Below the pieces are notes generated by a model. It searched no databases, had not been told where the DNA came from, and saw only the letters and a program-made list of their open reading frames with translations. The translations under genes were made by a program, and so were the position numbers. Source: Pseudomonas protegens (GTDB lineage Bacteria > Pseudomonadota > Gammaproteobacteria > Pseudomonadales > Pseudomonadaceae). Taken from it: a DNA stretch of 64,000 nt. Location: assembly GCF_003363755.1 (NCBI RefSeq), contig NZ_CP031396.1:3727001-3791000 (forward strand). Direction: 5' to 3'. Below, piece after piece: positions 7,897-15,744 of the stretch; within the stretch, counting starts at the first letter, position 1; each line of letters starts with the position of its first letter.

Positions 7897-9666
7897 ATGT
7901 CCCTTCCCGTGCATTTCCTTCGTCCGGTCGCCCAGGGTTTCGCCGCCGGTCTGTTGCTGGCGGTTGCCGGCTGTGGTGTGTCGTCCAAGCCCGAATCCGC
8001 CGCCGGGTCGTCAACCCAGGGAGCATTGCAGGCTGCGCCTGAAGCGCAGTACGAGGCGCAACACGCCGATGCCGCCATGACCAAGCGCGTGGCGCATCCC
8101 ATGAGGTTGTCGGCACCGATGCCGGCGCCCATCGCCGCCCGTGATTCGATCATGGCCGGTTACCGCGACGAGGCCCGTGAGCAGTACCAGAAGTTGCCGG
8201 ACAACCCGATCCACAGCGTTGCCCAAGCACCGGTCTCGACCTTCAGCGCCGACGTCGACACCGGCGCCTATGCCAATGTCCGCCGCTTGCTCAACCAGGG
8301 TAGCCTGCCGCCGGAAGGCGCGGTGCGCCTGGAGGAGCTGGTCAACTATTTCCCCTACGATTACGCCCTGCCCAGCGACGGTTCGCCCTTCGGCGTGACC
8401 ACCGAGCTGGCGCCCTCGCCGTGGAATCCCCACACCCGCTTGCTGCGCATCGGCATCAAGGCATCGGATCGCGCGGTGGCAGAGTTGGCCCCGGCCAATC
8501 TGGTGTTTTTGGTGGACGTCTCCGGTTCCATGGACCGCCGCGAAGGCCTGCCCCTGGTGAAAAGCACCCTCAAGCTGCTGGTGGATCAACTGCGGGATCA
8601 GGACCGGGTGTCGCTGGTGGTCTACGCCGGCGAATCGCGAGTGGTGCTGGAGCCCACCTCCGGACGCGACAAGGCGAAGATTCGCACGGCCATCGACCAG
8701 CTCAGCGCCGGCGGTTCCACGGCCGGTGCCTCGGGCATCCAGCTGGCCTACCAGATGGCCCAGCAGGGTTTTATCCACAAGGGCATCAACCGCATCCTGT
8801 TGGCCACCGACGGTGACTTCAACGTCGGCATCAGCGACTTCGACAGCCTCAAGGCCATGGCCGCCGAGAAGCGCAAGAGCGGCGTGTCCCTCACCACTCT
8901 GGGTTTCGGTGTGGATAACTACAACGAGCACCTGATGGAGCAACTGGCCGATGCCGGTGACGGCAACTACGCCTACATCGATAACCTGCGCGAAGCGCGC
9001 AAGGTACTGGTGGACCAGCTCAGTTCGACCCTGGCGGTGGTGGCCAAGGACGTGAAGCTGCAAGTGGAGTTCAACCCGGCCCAAGTCAGCGAATACCGTC
9101 TGCTGGGTTATGAGAACCGTGCCCTCAAGCGTGAAGATTTCAGCAACGACAAAGTGGACGCAGGGGAAATCGGCGCTGGGCATACGGTGACCGCGTTGTA
9201 TGAAATCGTCCCGGCGGGCGAGAAGGGCTGGCTGGAGCCCCTGCGTTATGCACAGGCCAAGGCGCCGCAGCAGGGTGGCAAGAATGGTGAACTGGCGATG
9301 CTGCGGGTGCGCTACAAGGCGTCGGAAGGTGGCAGTAGCCGCTTGATCGAACGGCCGATCAGCGCGCAGCAGCCGGCTAAACTGGCTGAGGCCAGCCCCG
9401 ACCTGCGCTTCGCCGCTGCGGTGGCGGCGTTCTCCCAGCAGCTCAAGGACGGCCGCTACACCGGCAACTTCAGCCTGACCGACACCGCCAAGCTGGCCCG
9501 GGGCGCCAAGGGCGAAGATCCTTACGGACTGCGCGGCGAGTTCGTACAACTGGTAGAGCTGGCGCAAAGCCTGCAAACTCAGGCGCCGAAAACCCAGGCG
9601 GGAAATGCGCCCCAGGCCGAGGCGCAGCCCGTGGACATGAGCCAGGTGCAGAGCCGCCTTGAATAG
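7897..9666 (+). CDS. YfbK-like von Willebrand factor A lipoprotein
   Basis: A 589-residue protein. With the ATG at 7897 it begins with a lipoprotein signal ending LLLAVAGC. After a flexible linker comes the N-terminal YfbK-type domain (PVSTFSADVDTGAYANVRR...LPPEGAVRLEELVNYFPY). The VWA domain follows, with an intact MIDAS motif (FLVDVSGSMDRREG, later ATDGDFNVGISD). The C-terminal DUF3520-type region includes GYENRALKREDF and ends in a linker with KTQAG. This is the domain order of E. coli YfbK. It overlaps no other gene but is followed within 40 bases by an ECF sigma/membrane-protein pair, suggesting one unit. An ATG at 7867 is possible but would spoil the signal. Role: probably metal-dependent protein binding at the envelope. 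Confidence 0.85.
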   Translation: MSLPVHFLRPVAQGFAAGLLLAVAGCGVSSKPESAAGSSTQGALQAAPEAQYEAQHADAAMTKRVAHPMRLSAPMPAPIAARDSIMAGYRDEAREQYQKLPDNPIHSVAQAPVSTFSADVDTGAYANVRRLLNQGSLPPEGAVRLEELVNYFPYDYALPSDGSPFGVTTELAPSPWNPHTRLLRIGIKASDRAVAELAPANLVFLVDVSGSMDRREGLPLVKSTLKLLVDQLRDQDRVSLVVYAGESRVVLEPTSGRDKAKIRTAIDQLSAGGSTAGASGIQLAYQMAQQGFIHKGINRILLATDGDFNVGISDFDSLKAMAAEKRKSGVSLTTLGFGVDNYNEHLMEQLADAGDGNYAYIDNLREARKVLVDQLSSTLAVVAKDVKLQVEFNPAQVSEYRLLGYENRALKREDFSNDKVDAGEIGAGHTVTALYEIVPAGEKGWLEPLRYAQAKAPQQGGKNGELAMLRVRYKASEGGSSRLIERPISAQQPAKLAEASPDLRFAAAVAAFSQQLKDGRYTGNFSLTDTAKLARGAKGEDPYGLRGEFVQLVELAQSLQTQAPKTQAGNAPQAEAQPVDMSQVQSRLE

Positions 9667-9703
9667 CCACATCACGAGCAGTGAACAGGAGTTCATCCGC
9701 CCC

Positions 9704-10285
9704 ATGTCTGCTCCTCAAATGTCCACCGATGCCAGCAGCGATGAAGCGCTGCTGGCGCGTTATCGCGCCGGAGATCCGACGGCTTTCGAGGTGCTGTACC
9801 AGCGCCACCGCCAGGGCCTGTATGGCTTTGTGCTGGGCCTGTGCGGCAAGGCCGAGCTGGCGGAAGAGGTCTACCAGGACACCTGGCTCAGCCTGATCCG
9901 CAGCGCCAGCCAACCCCAGGGTCGGGCCAGCTTTCGTACCTGGCTGTATCAGATCGCGCGCAACCGCCTGATCGACCACTGGCGCAAGCACGGCCAGCGC
10001 AACCCGCTGCACGACAGCTACGACGAACAACTGCACGGCGAAACCGACCAGGCTCCCGGCCCCGAACAGCAACTGAGCCTGTGCCGCGACCAGCAGCGTA
10101 TCGAAGCCGCCTTGCAGGACTTGCCCGAAGACCAGCGCGAAGTGTTCCTGCTGCGGGCCCACGGCGACCTGGAACTGCCAGAGATCGCCAGCCTGACCCA
10201 GGCGCCCCTGGAAACGGTGAAAAGCCGTTTCCGTTATGCGCTGAAAAAATTGCGTCGGCTCCTGGCCGAGGAGGTACTCACATGA
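9704..10285 (+). CDS. ECF-type RNA polymerase sigma factor
   Basis: A 193-residue sigma-70 family protein. Region 2 is seen in FEVLYQRHRQGLYGFVLGLCGKAELAEEVYQDTWLSLI and FRTWLYQIARNRLIDHWRK. Region 4 (IEAALQDLPEDQREVFLLRAHGDLELPEIASLTQAPLETVKSRFRYALKKLR) carries the helix-turn-helix that reads the -35 box. The ATG at 9704 follows a GGAG sequence; an ATG at 9719 is also possible. The stop overlaps the next start as ATGA, so sigma and membrane partner are translationally coupled, as ECF sigma/anti-sigma pairs usually are. The target genes are not visible; the upstream VWA lipoprotein may be part of the same regulon. Confidence 0.9.
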   Translation: MSAPQMSTDASSDEALLARYRAGDPTAFEVLYQRHRQGLYGFVLGLCGKAELAEEVYQDTWLSLIRSASQPQGRASFRTWLYQIARNRLIDHWRKHGQRNPLHDSYDEQLHGETDQAPGPEQQLSLCRDQQRIEAALQDLPEDQREVFLLRAHGDLELPEIASLTQAPLETVKSRFRYALKKLRRLLAEEVLT

Positions 10286-10956
10286 CTGACGCCCGACAGA
10301 CCCCGTCCCCTGAAGAGCAGATGCTGGCGCACATCCGCCAACACAGCGCCCAGGAGCCACCGGCCCATCTGGATGCCCTGATCCTGGCCACTGCGCGCCG
10401 CGAAGCCCCTGCGCCCAAGCCGAGTCTTTGGCAGCGCTGGATGCGCGCCTGCCAGCGGCCGCGCTATCAACTGGCCTTTGCCAGCCTGTTTGGCGTGGCC
10501 CTGGTCATTGGTTTGCTGCGGCCTTCCCCGGAGCACTATCCACAAGAGCAGGCCTTTGTTCCCGCGCCCGCGCCCGCTCCAACCCCAGCGGCGCCCATGG
10601 CGCGTCAGGCGGCGCCACGCTCCGCCGAGCTGGCCGGGGCTTTGAGTGTCCCTGAGCCCATGACTGCGGCAGCCCCTGTGGGCAGTTTTGCCGCGGCGCC
10701 AGAGCTCGAAGCGCTGAGTGACGCAGCGCCACCAGCGATGGCCAAGCCCAGGGCTGAGTCGAGCAAGTTGGCCCAACGCATGTCGGCCCCGGCCGAGCCG
10801 CGGACCCTCAAGCGGCTGGATAAACAGCTTCAGGCGGTCTTGCGCCTGTGGGAAGGCGGCCAGAGTCGCGAGGCGGCCGAGCTGCTGCTGCAGCTGCATG
10901 AACAGTATCCACAGGAGGATCTGGACGCGCGCCTGCAAGCCTTGCGTCATCAATAA
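10282..10956 (+). CDS. Single-pass membrane protein, anti-sigma-like partner
   Basis: A 224-residue protein beginning at the ATG that overlaps the sigma stop. Residues ~1-60 are a cytoplasmic part (EEQMLAHIRQHSAQEPPAHLDALILATARRE). One membrane helix lies near 64-80 (YQLAFASLFGVALVIGLL). A Pro/Ala-rich spacer follows, then a C-terminal helical segment (LDKQLQAVLRLWEGGQSREAAELLLQLHEQYP) resembling a single TPR-like pair. No zinc-binding HxxxCxxC motif is present, so it is not a classic ZAS anti-sigma. Gene order and topology still suggest it restrains the ECF factor. Family not recognised. Confidence 0.75.
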   Translation: MTDARQTPSPEEQMLAHIRQHSAQEPPAHLDALILATARREAPAPKPSLWQRWMRACQRPRYQLAFASLFGVALVIGLLRPSPEHYPQEQAFVPAPAPAPTPAAPMARQAAPRSAELAGALSVPEPMTAAAPVGSFAAAPELEALSDAAPPAMAKPRAESSKLAQRMSAPAEPRTLKRLDKQLQAVLRLWEGGQSREAAELLLQLHEQYPQEDLDARLQALRHQ

Positions 10957-11028
10957 GGTGCGGGGGTTGGCTGTCGCCAGGGAAAGCGCGCACTATCTGC
11001 GCAGTTTCCAGAAAGTGAGAGGCCGGTC

Positions 11029-11217
11029 ATGGCACCCCGCATCGACCGTATAGCGGCAATGTTGAACTGCCCGATCAAGGGCGCGGATATCCGTCAGGCC
11101 ATCAAGGAGAGTCGCAAGGACTTTGGCCTGGAAGAGGCTGAAGAGGGCGCCGATCCCGAGGCGCAGGACGAAGCCGAACAAGCGCAGCAGGACGCTGAAG
11201 CCGCCGAGGATGAATAA
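11029..11217 (+). CDS. Small acidic protein of unknown function
   Basis: A 62-residue protein starting MAPRIDRIAAMLNCPIKGADIRQAIKES after a purine-rich ribosome binding site (GAGAGG). The last half is almost entirely Asp/Glu/Ala/Gln (EEAEEGADPEAQDEAEQ...). Codon use is normal for the genome, which supports a real gene, but no family is recognised. It ends 18 bases before a convergent gene. Confidence 0.55.
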   Translation: MAPRIDRIAAMLNCPIKGADIRQAIKESRKDFGLEEAEEGADPEAQDEAEQAQQDAEAAEDE

Positions 11218-11235
11218 TCCCGGCGGCCGTCGGGT

Positions 11236-11700
11236 TCAGCTGTAGGGCAAGGCGGGCAGGTCGATGAACTCGGCGCAGGCACCGTCCGCGCTCATGCGCC
11301 GGGCCCGTTCCGGCAGCAGCCGGGCGTGATTTTCCACCTGCCAGCGATACCAGCTCAAACGCTGCACGATGCGCCGCCGGCAGGGCTCCGGCAGCTGTGC
11401 CAGCAGATCGACGCTCTCGGGCGCCCAGCGGGTCCGGGTCGAGTAGTAGCCGAACAGGTTTTCCCGCAGGCCGAAGCAATCCTCGATGGTTTCCCCAACG
11501 CTGTAGACGTAAAGCTCGAAGGCGCTGCTCAGTTGCTGTGCGCCATCGGCGTGGTCCCGCAGGTAAGCGAAGATCCCTGGCCAGTTGATGCAGTACAGGT
11601 GCTCGTCCCAATCGCCATCCCGGGTCAGGTACTGGCCCTGGCCGCGAAAAAACTGGGGCATTTCCTGACGTTCCAGGGCCACTTCAAAGTTGCTTTTCAT
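11236..11700 (-). CDS. Unknown soluble protein, partner of the upstream gene
   Basis: A 154-residue protein, start MKSNFEVALERQEMPQF. It is cytosolic, with no signal or membrane helix and many aromatic residues (GYYSTRTRWAPES, QRLSWYRWQVENHARLLPERARRM). Its ATG overlaps the stop of the upstream gene by 17 bases, so the two form an operon. Family not recognised. Small overlapping unknown pairs of this kind are often immunity genes or orphan toxin-system parts in Pseudomonas, but no toxin is adjacent. Confidence 0.75.
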   Translation of the reverse strand: MKSNFEVALERQEMPQFFRGQGQYLTRDGDWDEHLYCINWPGIFAYLRDHADGAQQLSSAFELYVYSVGETIEDCFGLRENLFGYYSTRTRWAPESVDLLAQLPEPCRRRIVQRLSWYRWQVENHARLLPERARRMSADGACAEFIDLPALPYS

Positions 11701-12535
11701 CGCGTATTCCTTCGACGTCGGTGATGTTCACGGACAGCGCCACGCATTCGATCACGCAGTCAAAACCGATTTCCAGGCGCAGGTGATAACCGGGGTTGAG
11801 GCGGGTGAGCTGGGTACGCATGCGCCCGTCGAAGCGCGTACCGCTGACCGCCAGTTCGCTAATGCCCTGGACCTGAAGCAGCAAGCGGCAGTGGGTTGGG
11901 GCCTGGCTTACCGGCCAGGTGCAAGGCACGGACAGCCGTCCCAGATCGCCATACAGCTGCAGGCTCAGTTGCTCGCCTTGAAACACCGGGCCCGGGGTAT
12001 TGAAGTCATAGGGCGTGGCCGCCTCATTGAAGACCGCTCTCCAGGTTTCGCTGTTGTCGATGTTGAACAGCCAGTCGCGGGTGCCCCGATCCCGCTGCGC
12101 AATCGCCCTGCATGCCTGCAGAGAAGGCAAGCGGGCGCGGATCAGGTCCTCGTGCCACCGCTCCCGGGCCGCGATCAGCAGGCGCTGGAAGAAGTCCCGG
12201 CTGTCGTCGAGCACCGCCGGCCAAGTGCTGGGCCATTGCGCGTATTCGTCGTCATCTTCAGCAGGCTCCCAGATGTTGTCGAAGTCATAGTCCGGATCGT
12301 CCAGTGCGGCTTGCAGAACCTCCACCAGCCGTTGCCGATGACGGAAGTTCTGCTGGGGGTAGTCGCGCCGCAACGCGTAATGACGGATCAGGTATTCGCG
12401 GTCCTGGGAATCATTGGGGTTGAAGCGGCTCAGTTCGGCATCCCGCTCCGGGGGCATGTCATAGCCCATGAAACAGCTGACCCAGTCACGAATGTCTGGC
12501 TCGAAGGGATGGTTGAGCAACGGATGGCACAGCAT
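11684..12535 (-). CDS. Unknown soluble protein, first gene of a two-gene unit
   Basis: A 283-residue protein with a strong ribosome binding site (AGGAGG, 6 bases before ATG at 12535). The N-terminal half is helical (REYLIRHYALRRDYPQQNFRHRQRLVEVLQAALDDPDYDFDNIWEPAEDDDEY). The C-terminal half is beta-rich (LSLQLYGDLGRLSVPCTWPV...HLRLEIGFDCVIECVALSVNITDVEGI) and vaguely recalls Imm50-type immunity folds; that resemblance is weak. No signal peptide. It overlaps the following gene. Function unknown. Confidence 0.75.
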   Translation of the reverse strand: MLCHPLLNHPFEPDIRDWVSCFMGYDMPPERDAELSRFNPNDSQDREYLIRHYALRRDYPQQNFRHRQRLVEVLQAALDDPDYDFDNIWEPAEDDDEYAQWPSTWPAVLDDSRDFFQRLLIAARERWHEDLIRARLPSLQACRAIAQRDRGTRDWLFNIDNSETWRAVFNEAATPYDFNTPGPVFQGEQLSLQLYGDLGRLSVPCTWPVSQAPTHCRLLLQVQGISELAVSGTRFDGRMRTQLTRLNPGYHLRLEIGFDCVIECVALSVNITDVEGIRDEKQL

Positions 12536-12807
12536 GGAGACCTCCTGTCCGGGGCCGCGAATGTAGCAAGCTGCGCCTTCACGCGCACGTTGGTTGGCAG
12601 AGTTTGATCTGTAGATCCAGTAACCGTTGAGGCGGTTCGTGGTAATGCCAGTTTTGGCGTACCCGGCGTGTAGCGTCTGTGAGTCTTGAGGTGATGTTAT
12701 TGCTCACTGTATCTGTTGGGAGCATCCGTGTTTGGCGGGATAGGAGAGGGTTGTGGTTGATGGCGTTTGGCAAAAAAGTTGTTGAAAACCGCTGTCACCA
12801 CGTCGCC

Positions 12808-12838
12808 TTGCATCTGCTCAGTAGCAGCCTCTTATAGT
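12808..12838 (+). promoter_or_regulatory. Sigma-70 type promoter of the leader, copy B
   Basis: -35 TTGCAT (12808-12813) and -10 TATAGT (12833-12838), spaced 19 bases, with the same flanking bases as copy A at 6344-6373. Here it fires into an element that no longer precedes a gene. Confidence 0.5.
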
Positions 12839-12844
12839 CCCGCC

Positions 12845-13050
12845 GGTCGCTGCAAAATCAGCGACCGGATTTGGCGATCCATTTCAAGTTAGGCGCAGTC
12901 GCGTCGTTGTCTCTTTGCGAGTGCAATTTTGTACGGGCAGTGACGATTTATGGCGGCTGTGTGCGGGAGATCTTCGGGTCTGCCGGGTTTACTAACTTAC
13001 CGGTTCGCCAACCTGCGTACAGCTGCCACCCTCTCGTTTGGCGATTCGCG
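12845..13050 (+). ncRNA. Structured leader RNA, copy B (orphan)
   Basis: Same architecture as copy A, on the plus strand. The outer stem pairs 12951-12960 (TGGCGGCTGT) with 13019-13028 (ACAGCTGCCA). The UUCG hairpin is at 12968-12981 (AGATC/GGTCT) and the third stem pairs 12982-12986 with 13000-13004. Differences from copy A turn A-U or C-G pairs into G-U wobbles and keep all stems. A GGTCGC/GCGACC hairpin lies at its 5' end (12845-12866). Similarity to copy A stops just after CTCGTTTGGCGAT (about 13045), 11 bases before the 3' end of the convergent RhuM gene, so its own downstream gene is missing. The rest of 12536-12807 holds no recognisable gene. Confidence 0.6.
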
Positions 13051-13055
13051 AGCAA

Positions 13056-14069
13056 TCAGCGCTTCTTTTTTTGACTGTTCAGGCGCTTTTCCAAGCGCTC
13101 CAGCTCTGCCAGTTCTTGAGCATCGGCTGCTAAAGCTTCGGTCTGTCTGCGATGCAGGTCGAACTGCTCGTAACGCTCATGTGCCAACTGCTTCATCTGC
13201 TCGTGGCTGATGCTGCCAGCGGTACGCAGCAGCGGTTGCTCGTTGAAGGCCATAAAACTGTCGATGTACTGCCGCCAGTCCGCGAGCAGCAGGTGTTTAC
13301 GTTGCTCGGCGCGAAGTTCGGCGAAATCCAGGAACATGCCAACCAGACGGTTAAGCTGATCGAGCTCCTCGGCATTGAGGTAGTTCTTGGCCACCACAAC
13401 ATCAGCCTTGCGCACCCGGTCGCCCTTGAAGCTGAGCAGATTCATATTCGGTGCTCCAGCATCGGCGCGGCGTACGATCAGCTCGGCTGCGGTGAAGCCA
13501 GTAACGGCGAAGAACAGCTTGTTCTGCACTTCGGCAAACAAGCGGGCGGTGTCCTGCTCATTGGCCCGGTAATCTTCGGCCAAGGTGAAGAGGTCACGCA
13601 CCTTTTGGTAGAAGCGCTTCTCCGAGGCTCGTATGTCACGGATGCGCTTGAGCAGTTCATCGAAGTAGTCCCAGCGGGGCTCCTTCAATCGGGCGTCGTC
13701 CATCACGAAGCCCTTCTGCAGGTACTCACCCAGGGTGCGGGTGGCCCATTGACGAAACTGGGTGCCACGCGTTGAGCGTACCCGGTAACCCACGGCGATA
13801 ATCATCGGCAGGGCATAGAGGTGGGTCAGGTAATCCTTGCCGTCGGCGGCAGTAGTAAACTTCTGGTTTACAACTGCCCCTTCAGCCAGCTCCCCATCAG
13901 CGACGATGGCTTGGATATGCTTGCCGATATTCTGCTTGCTGGTCTGGTACAACTCGGCCATTTCCAGTTGCGTCAGCCAGACTTGGCCCTCTATCTCGCG
14001 CAGGGTGAGCTGCGCCAAGCCGTCTTCTGTGCTGTAGAGAATCAGGTCGCCACTTGCCATATCACCCAT
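13056..14069 (-). CDS. rhuM: RhuM family protein (accessory gene of R-M locus)
   Basis: A 337-residue protein of the RhuM (Salmonella SPI-3 'virulence protein') family. The N-terminus has the typical DNA-binding-like segment (EGQVWLTQLEMAELYQTSKQNIGKHIQAI). It continues with YALPMIIAVGYRVRSTRGTQFRQWATRTLGEYLQKGF, also characteristic. The C-terminus is a charged coiled coil ending QKKKR. Its ATG (14069) lies inside the end of the HAD gene, so the genes are coupled; 14060 is an alternative start. RhuM genes frequently accompany type I R-M operons; their biochemical role is unknown. Here it is intact although the R-M genes are broken. Confidence 0.85.
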   Translation of the reverse strand: MGDMASGDLILYSTEDGLAQLTLREIEGQVWLTQLEMAELYQTSKQNIGKHIQAIVADGELAEGAVVNQKFTTAADGKDYLTHLYALPMIIAVGYRVRSTRGTQFRQWATRTLGEYLQKGFVMDDARLKEPRWDYFDELLKRIRDIRASEKRFYQKVRDLFTLAEDYRANEQDTARLFAEVQNKLFFAVTGFTAAELIVRRADAGAPNMNLLSFKGDRVRKADVVVAKNYLNAEELDQLNRLVGMFLDFAELRAEQRKHLLLADWRQYIDSFMAFNEQPLLRTAGSISHEQMKQLAHERYEQFDLHRRQTEALAADAQELAELERLEKRLNSQKKKR

Positions 14070-14898
14070 TCGCCTCCGCAATGGTGCGGTCTGCTATCAC
14101 TTTGTCGATCATCGCCTTTATCGCTCGGTCGATAGTTGAACCATCGGTGTAGTCGGCGGTGGTGGCTAGATTGGTGCGCCCTTCCTCGACTAGCTTGAGC
14201 GCCTTGTTGCGGGCGCCGCGTTTGCCCTTGCCGTAAACGGCAATTGAATGACCGCCCTGGTTCTTGACCAGGCGCATGGAGGGGATGTCGGTCTCGCCGT
14301 CGCCGATAAACACCATATTGCTGAACGGTACAGGCCGCTCGGCGGGTTCGACAAATGCGTTGATCACCGAGTTATCGTGCACATCCAGGCTGCCCTTGTT
14401 GATGCGGAACAGATACTGGGTCTTGGTGGTGTAGTTCACCGCCAATGCTGGCCAGTGCGCGATATCGTTATGGTCGTACATAAAACCAGAGGCGTAGACG
14501 CGAGTGAAATGCTTGTTGATGGGGGTGCCCTCAATCATCTCGCGTAGCCCCGACGAGATGATGAAGTGCTCGACCTTGACGCCTTTGGCGCGGCCATATT
14601 CGGTGATGCGTTTAAACCAATCCTGCACGCCCGGATACAGCTGAATATGCGCGCCGAAATCGGCAAAGTTCTTTTTACGTACCGAGACCTTGGCGGTATT
14701 CGCGCGCTCGATCATCAACCGCATATAGGCCAGAATCTCGTCCGCCTGCTGCTCCTGGGCCATCGCCTTGGCCTCGCGCCAGAAGTCGGCAGGCTTGATG
14801 CCCAGTGCCGGAACAAAGTCATATTCCTGCATATTGCCGGGGGACAAAGTACCGTCGAAGTCATAGGCGATTACAAAAGGGACGTGTTTCTTGGCCAT
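14062..14898 (-). CDS. HAD-superfamily phosphatase linked to type I R-M locus
   Basis: A 278-residue HAD hydrolase with all catalytic motifs: motif I YDFDGTLSPGN (nucleophile and acid Asp), motif II IISSGLRE, and motif III-IV FIGDGETDIPSM, with Lys-rich KGKRGARNKAL between. The ribosome binding site is GGAGG, 7 bases before ATG. The start codon shares bases with the stop of the broken hsdS gene (TAATG), so it was the third gene of an hsdM-hsdS-HAD-rhuM operon. Substrate unknown; the context suggests a role in defence rather than metabolism. Confidence 0.85.
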   Translation of the reverse strand: MAKKHVPFVIAYDFDGTLSPGNMQEYDFVPALGIKPADFWREAKAMAQEQQADEILAYMRLMIERANTAKVSVRKKNFADFGAHIQLYPGVQDWFKRITEYGRAKGVKVEHFIISSGLREMIEGTPINKHFTRVYASGFMYDHNDIAHWPALAVNYTTKTQYLFRINKGSLDVHDNSVINAFVEPAERPVPFSNMVFIGDGETDIPSMRLVKNQGGHSIAVYGKGKRGARNKALKLVEEGRTNLATTADYTDGSTIDRAIKAMIDKVIADRTIAEANG

Positions 14899-15154
14899 TA
14901 GGCTACCTCCGGCTTATCTATCTTTACGCGGCGCTTGTCGGTGAGCAGTTGTTGTATCAGGACTTTTTTCTCTTGTTTCAGGCAGGTAAGTTTGGCTTGC
15001 AGGGTTGCGCTTGGCGAAAATGATCGAAGTATGAGCCGAGCATCAACTCTTCATCGCAACTGAACACCACATAGTCGGGGCTGACCAGACAATCGTTCTT
15101 TCCCTTCCAGCGGCAAATCGAGCCGACGTAGATGCGCATCGGTTCAGGCACCAT
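14898..15154 (-). pseudogene. hsdS: hsdS remnant (type I specificity subunit), internally deleted
   Basis: It starts MVPEPMRIYVGSICRWKGKND after AAGGAG, then jumps to a piece resembling a target-recognition domain (VSPDYVVFSCDEELMLGSYFDHFRQ) and meets a stop at 14978. In another frame the true HsdS tail follows (TCLKQEKKVLIQQLLTDKRRVK ... TAA at 14898-14900). An intact HsdS has about 400 residues; most of both recognition domains are missing. Confidence 0.7.
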
Positions 15155-15179
15155 GACCAAGCTCCTTCAAGTGCCCGTC

Positions 15180-15365
15180 CTACTGTACTTCCAGCTTAGC
15201 TAGTTGCTCCTTGAGCAACTGGCGCTCGGCACGCACCGCCAGCAGGTCGATTTCCTCTTCGGCCTCGAAGGTATCCATATAGCGCGCAAGATTCAGGTTG
15301 TAATTGTTATCGCGAATTTCCCGCAGGCTGGCGCGGTAGCTGTATCTGTCCGAGTTAATACGATG
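15180..15365 (-). pseudogene. hsdM: hsdM remnant (C-terminal ~60 residues of methylase subunit)
   Basis: The reading DRYSYRASLREIRDNNYNLNLARYMDTFEAEEEIDL and on to a stop at 15180 is the typical C-terminus of a type I N6-adenine methylase (EIRxNxYNLNxxRYxDTFEEEExID). Everything upstream is replaced by an IS5-type transposase stub fused in frame. It is 25 bases from the hsdS remnant, the original gene order. Confidence 0.8.
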
Positions 15366-15500
15366 GAGGTAGAACGGCTCGATGAGCGCTTGCAAGCTAC
15401 TCCAGGGCACGACCTGATCCATCTCGGAGAGGAGGCGTCCATGGCGTGTCTGCTTGCGCTAGCCGGCGTATTCGAAGTCGGAAAAGCTCATCTGGCTCAT
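15366..15500 (-). mobile_element. IS5-family transposase N-terminal stub
   Basis: MSQMSFSDFEYAG, then a TAG in place of the usual Lys codon, then RKQTRHGRLLSEMDQVVPWSSLQALIEPFY: this matches the N-terminus of IS5-type DDE transposases (SFxDxEYAGKRKQTRRExFLxEMxxVVPW..L.ALIEPxYP). The catalytic remainder is absent; the frame runs straight into hsdM sequence. The element is dead. 15501-15703 holds no gene; part of it may be the IS end. Confidence 0.75.
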
Positions 15501-15703
15501 GGTCAGCTCGGATCAGGTTGTCAGGCGTATTTCAGCACATCTGCGGACTTGATCGGAGAATCCTTAAAGCCCTTAAACAGCAAGGTCTTATTCAGCTAAA
15601 GGGCAAGCTTTGGCAAATCTCTAAAGGCTGATATTTAGACATTTGGCGGCTGCCTGGTGCATAGGGCGTTGGATACCGTTGAGGTCTACATGACAGAAAC
15701 AAA

Positions 15704-15733
15704 AAAGCCCCAGGTCATCAGACCTGGGGCTTT
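15704..15733 (-). terminator. Terminator downstream of tRNA-Arg
   Basis: AAGCCCCAGGTC / GACCTGGGGCTT stem with a 4-base loop (ATCA). On the minus strand it is followed by a run of T (AAAAAA on plus), the right polarity for the tRNA transcript; it could also act in the other direction. Confidence 0.85.
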
Positions 15734-15744
15734 CTCGTTGAAGC

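Noticed and set aside
8011..9705. A 564-codon minus-strand open frame
   Set aside because: Antisense of the VWA gene; low-complexity composition and no recognisable motif.
12579..12773. Possible 64-codon gene on the minus strand upstream of copy B
   Set aside because: No ribosome binding site or family pattern; overlaps the promoter surroundings of the unknown pair.
15366..15500. Complete insertion sequence
   Set aside because: Only the first ~45 residues of an IS5-type transposase remain, with an internal stop and no second end.
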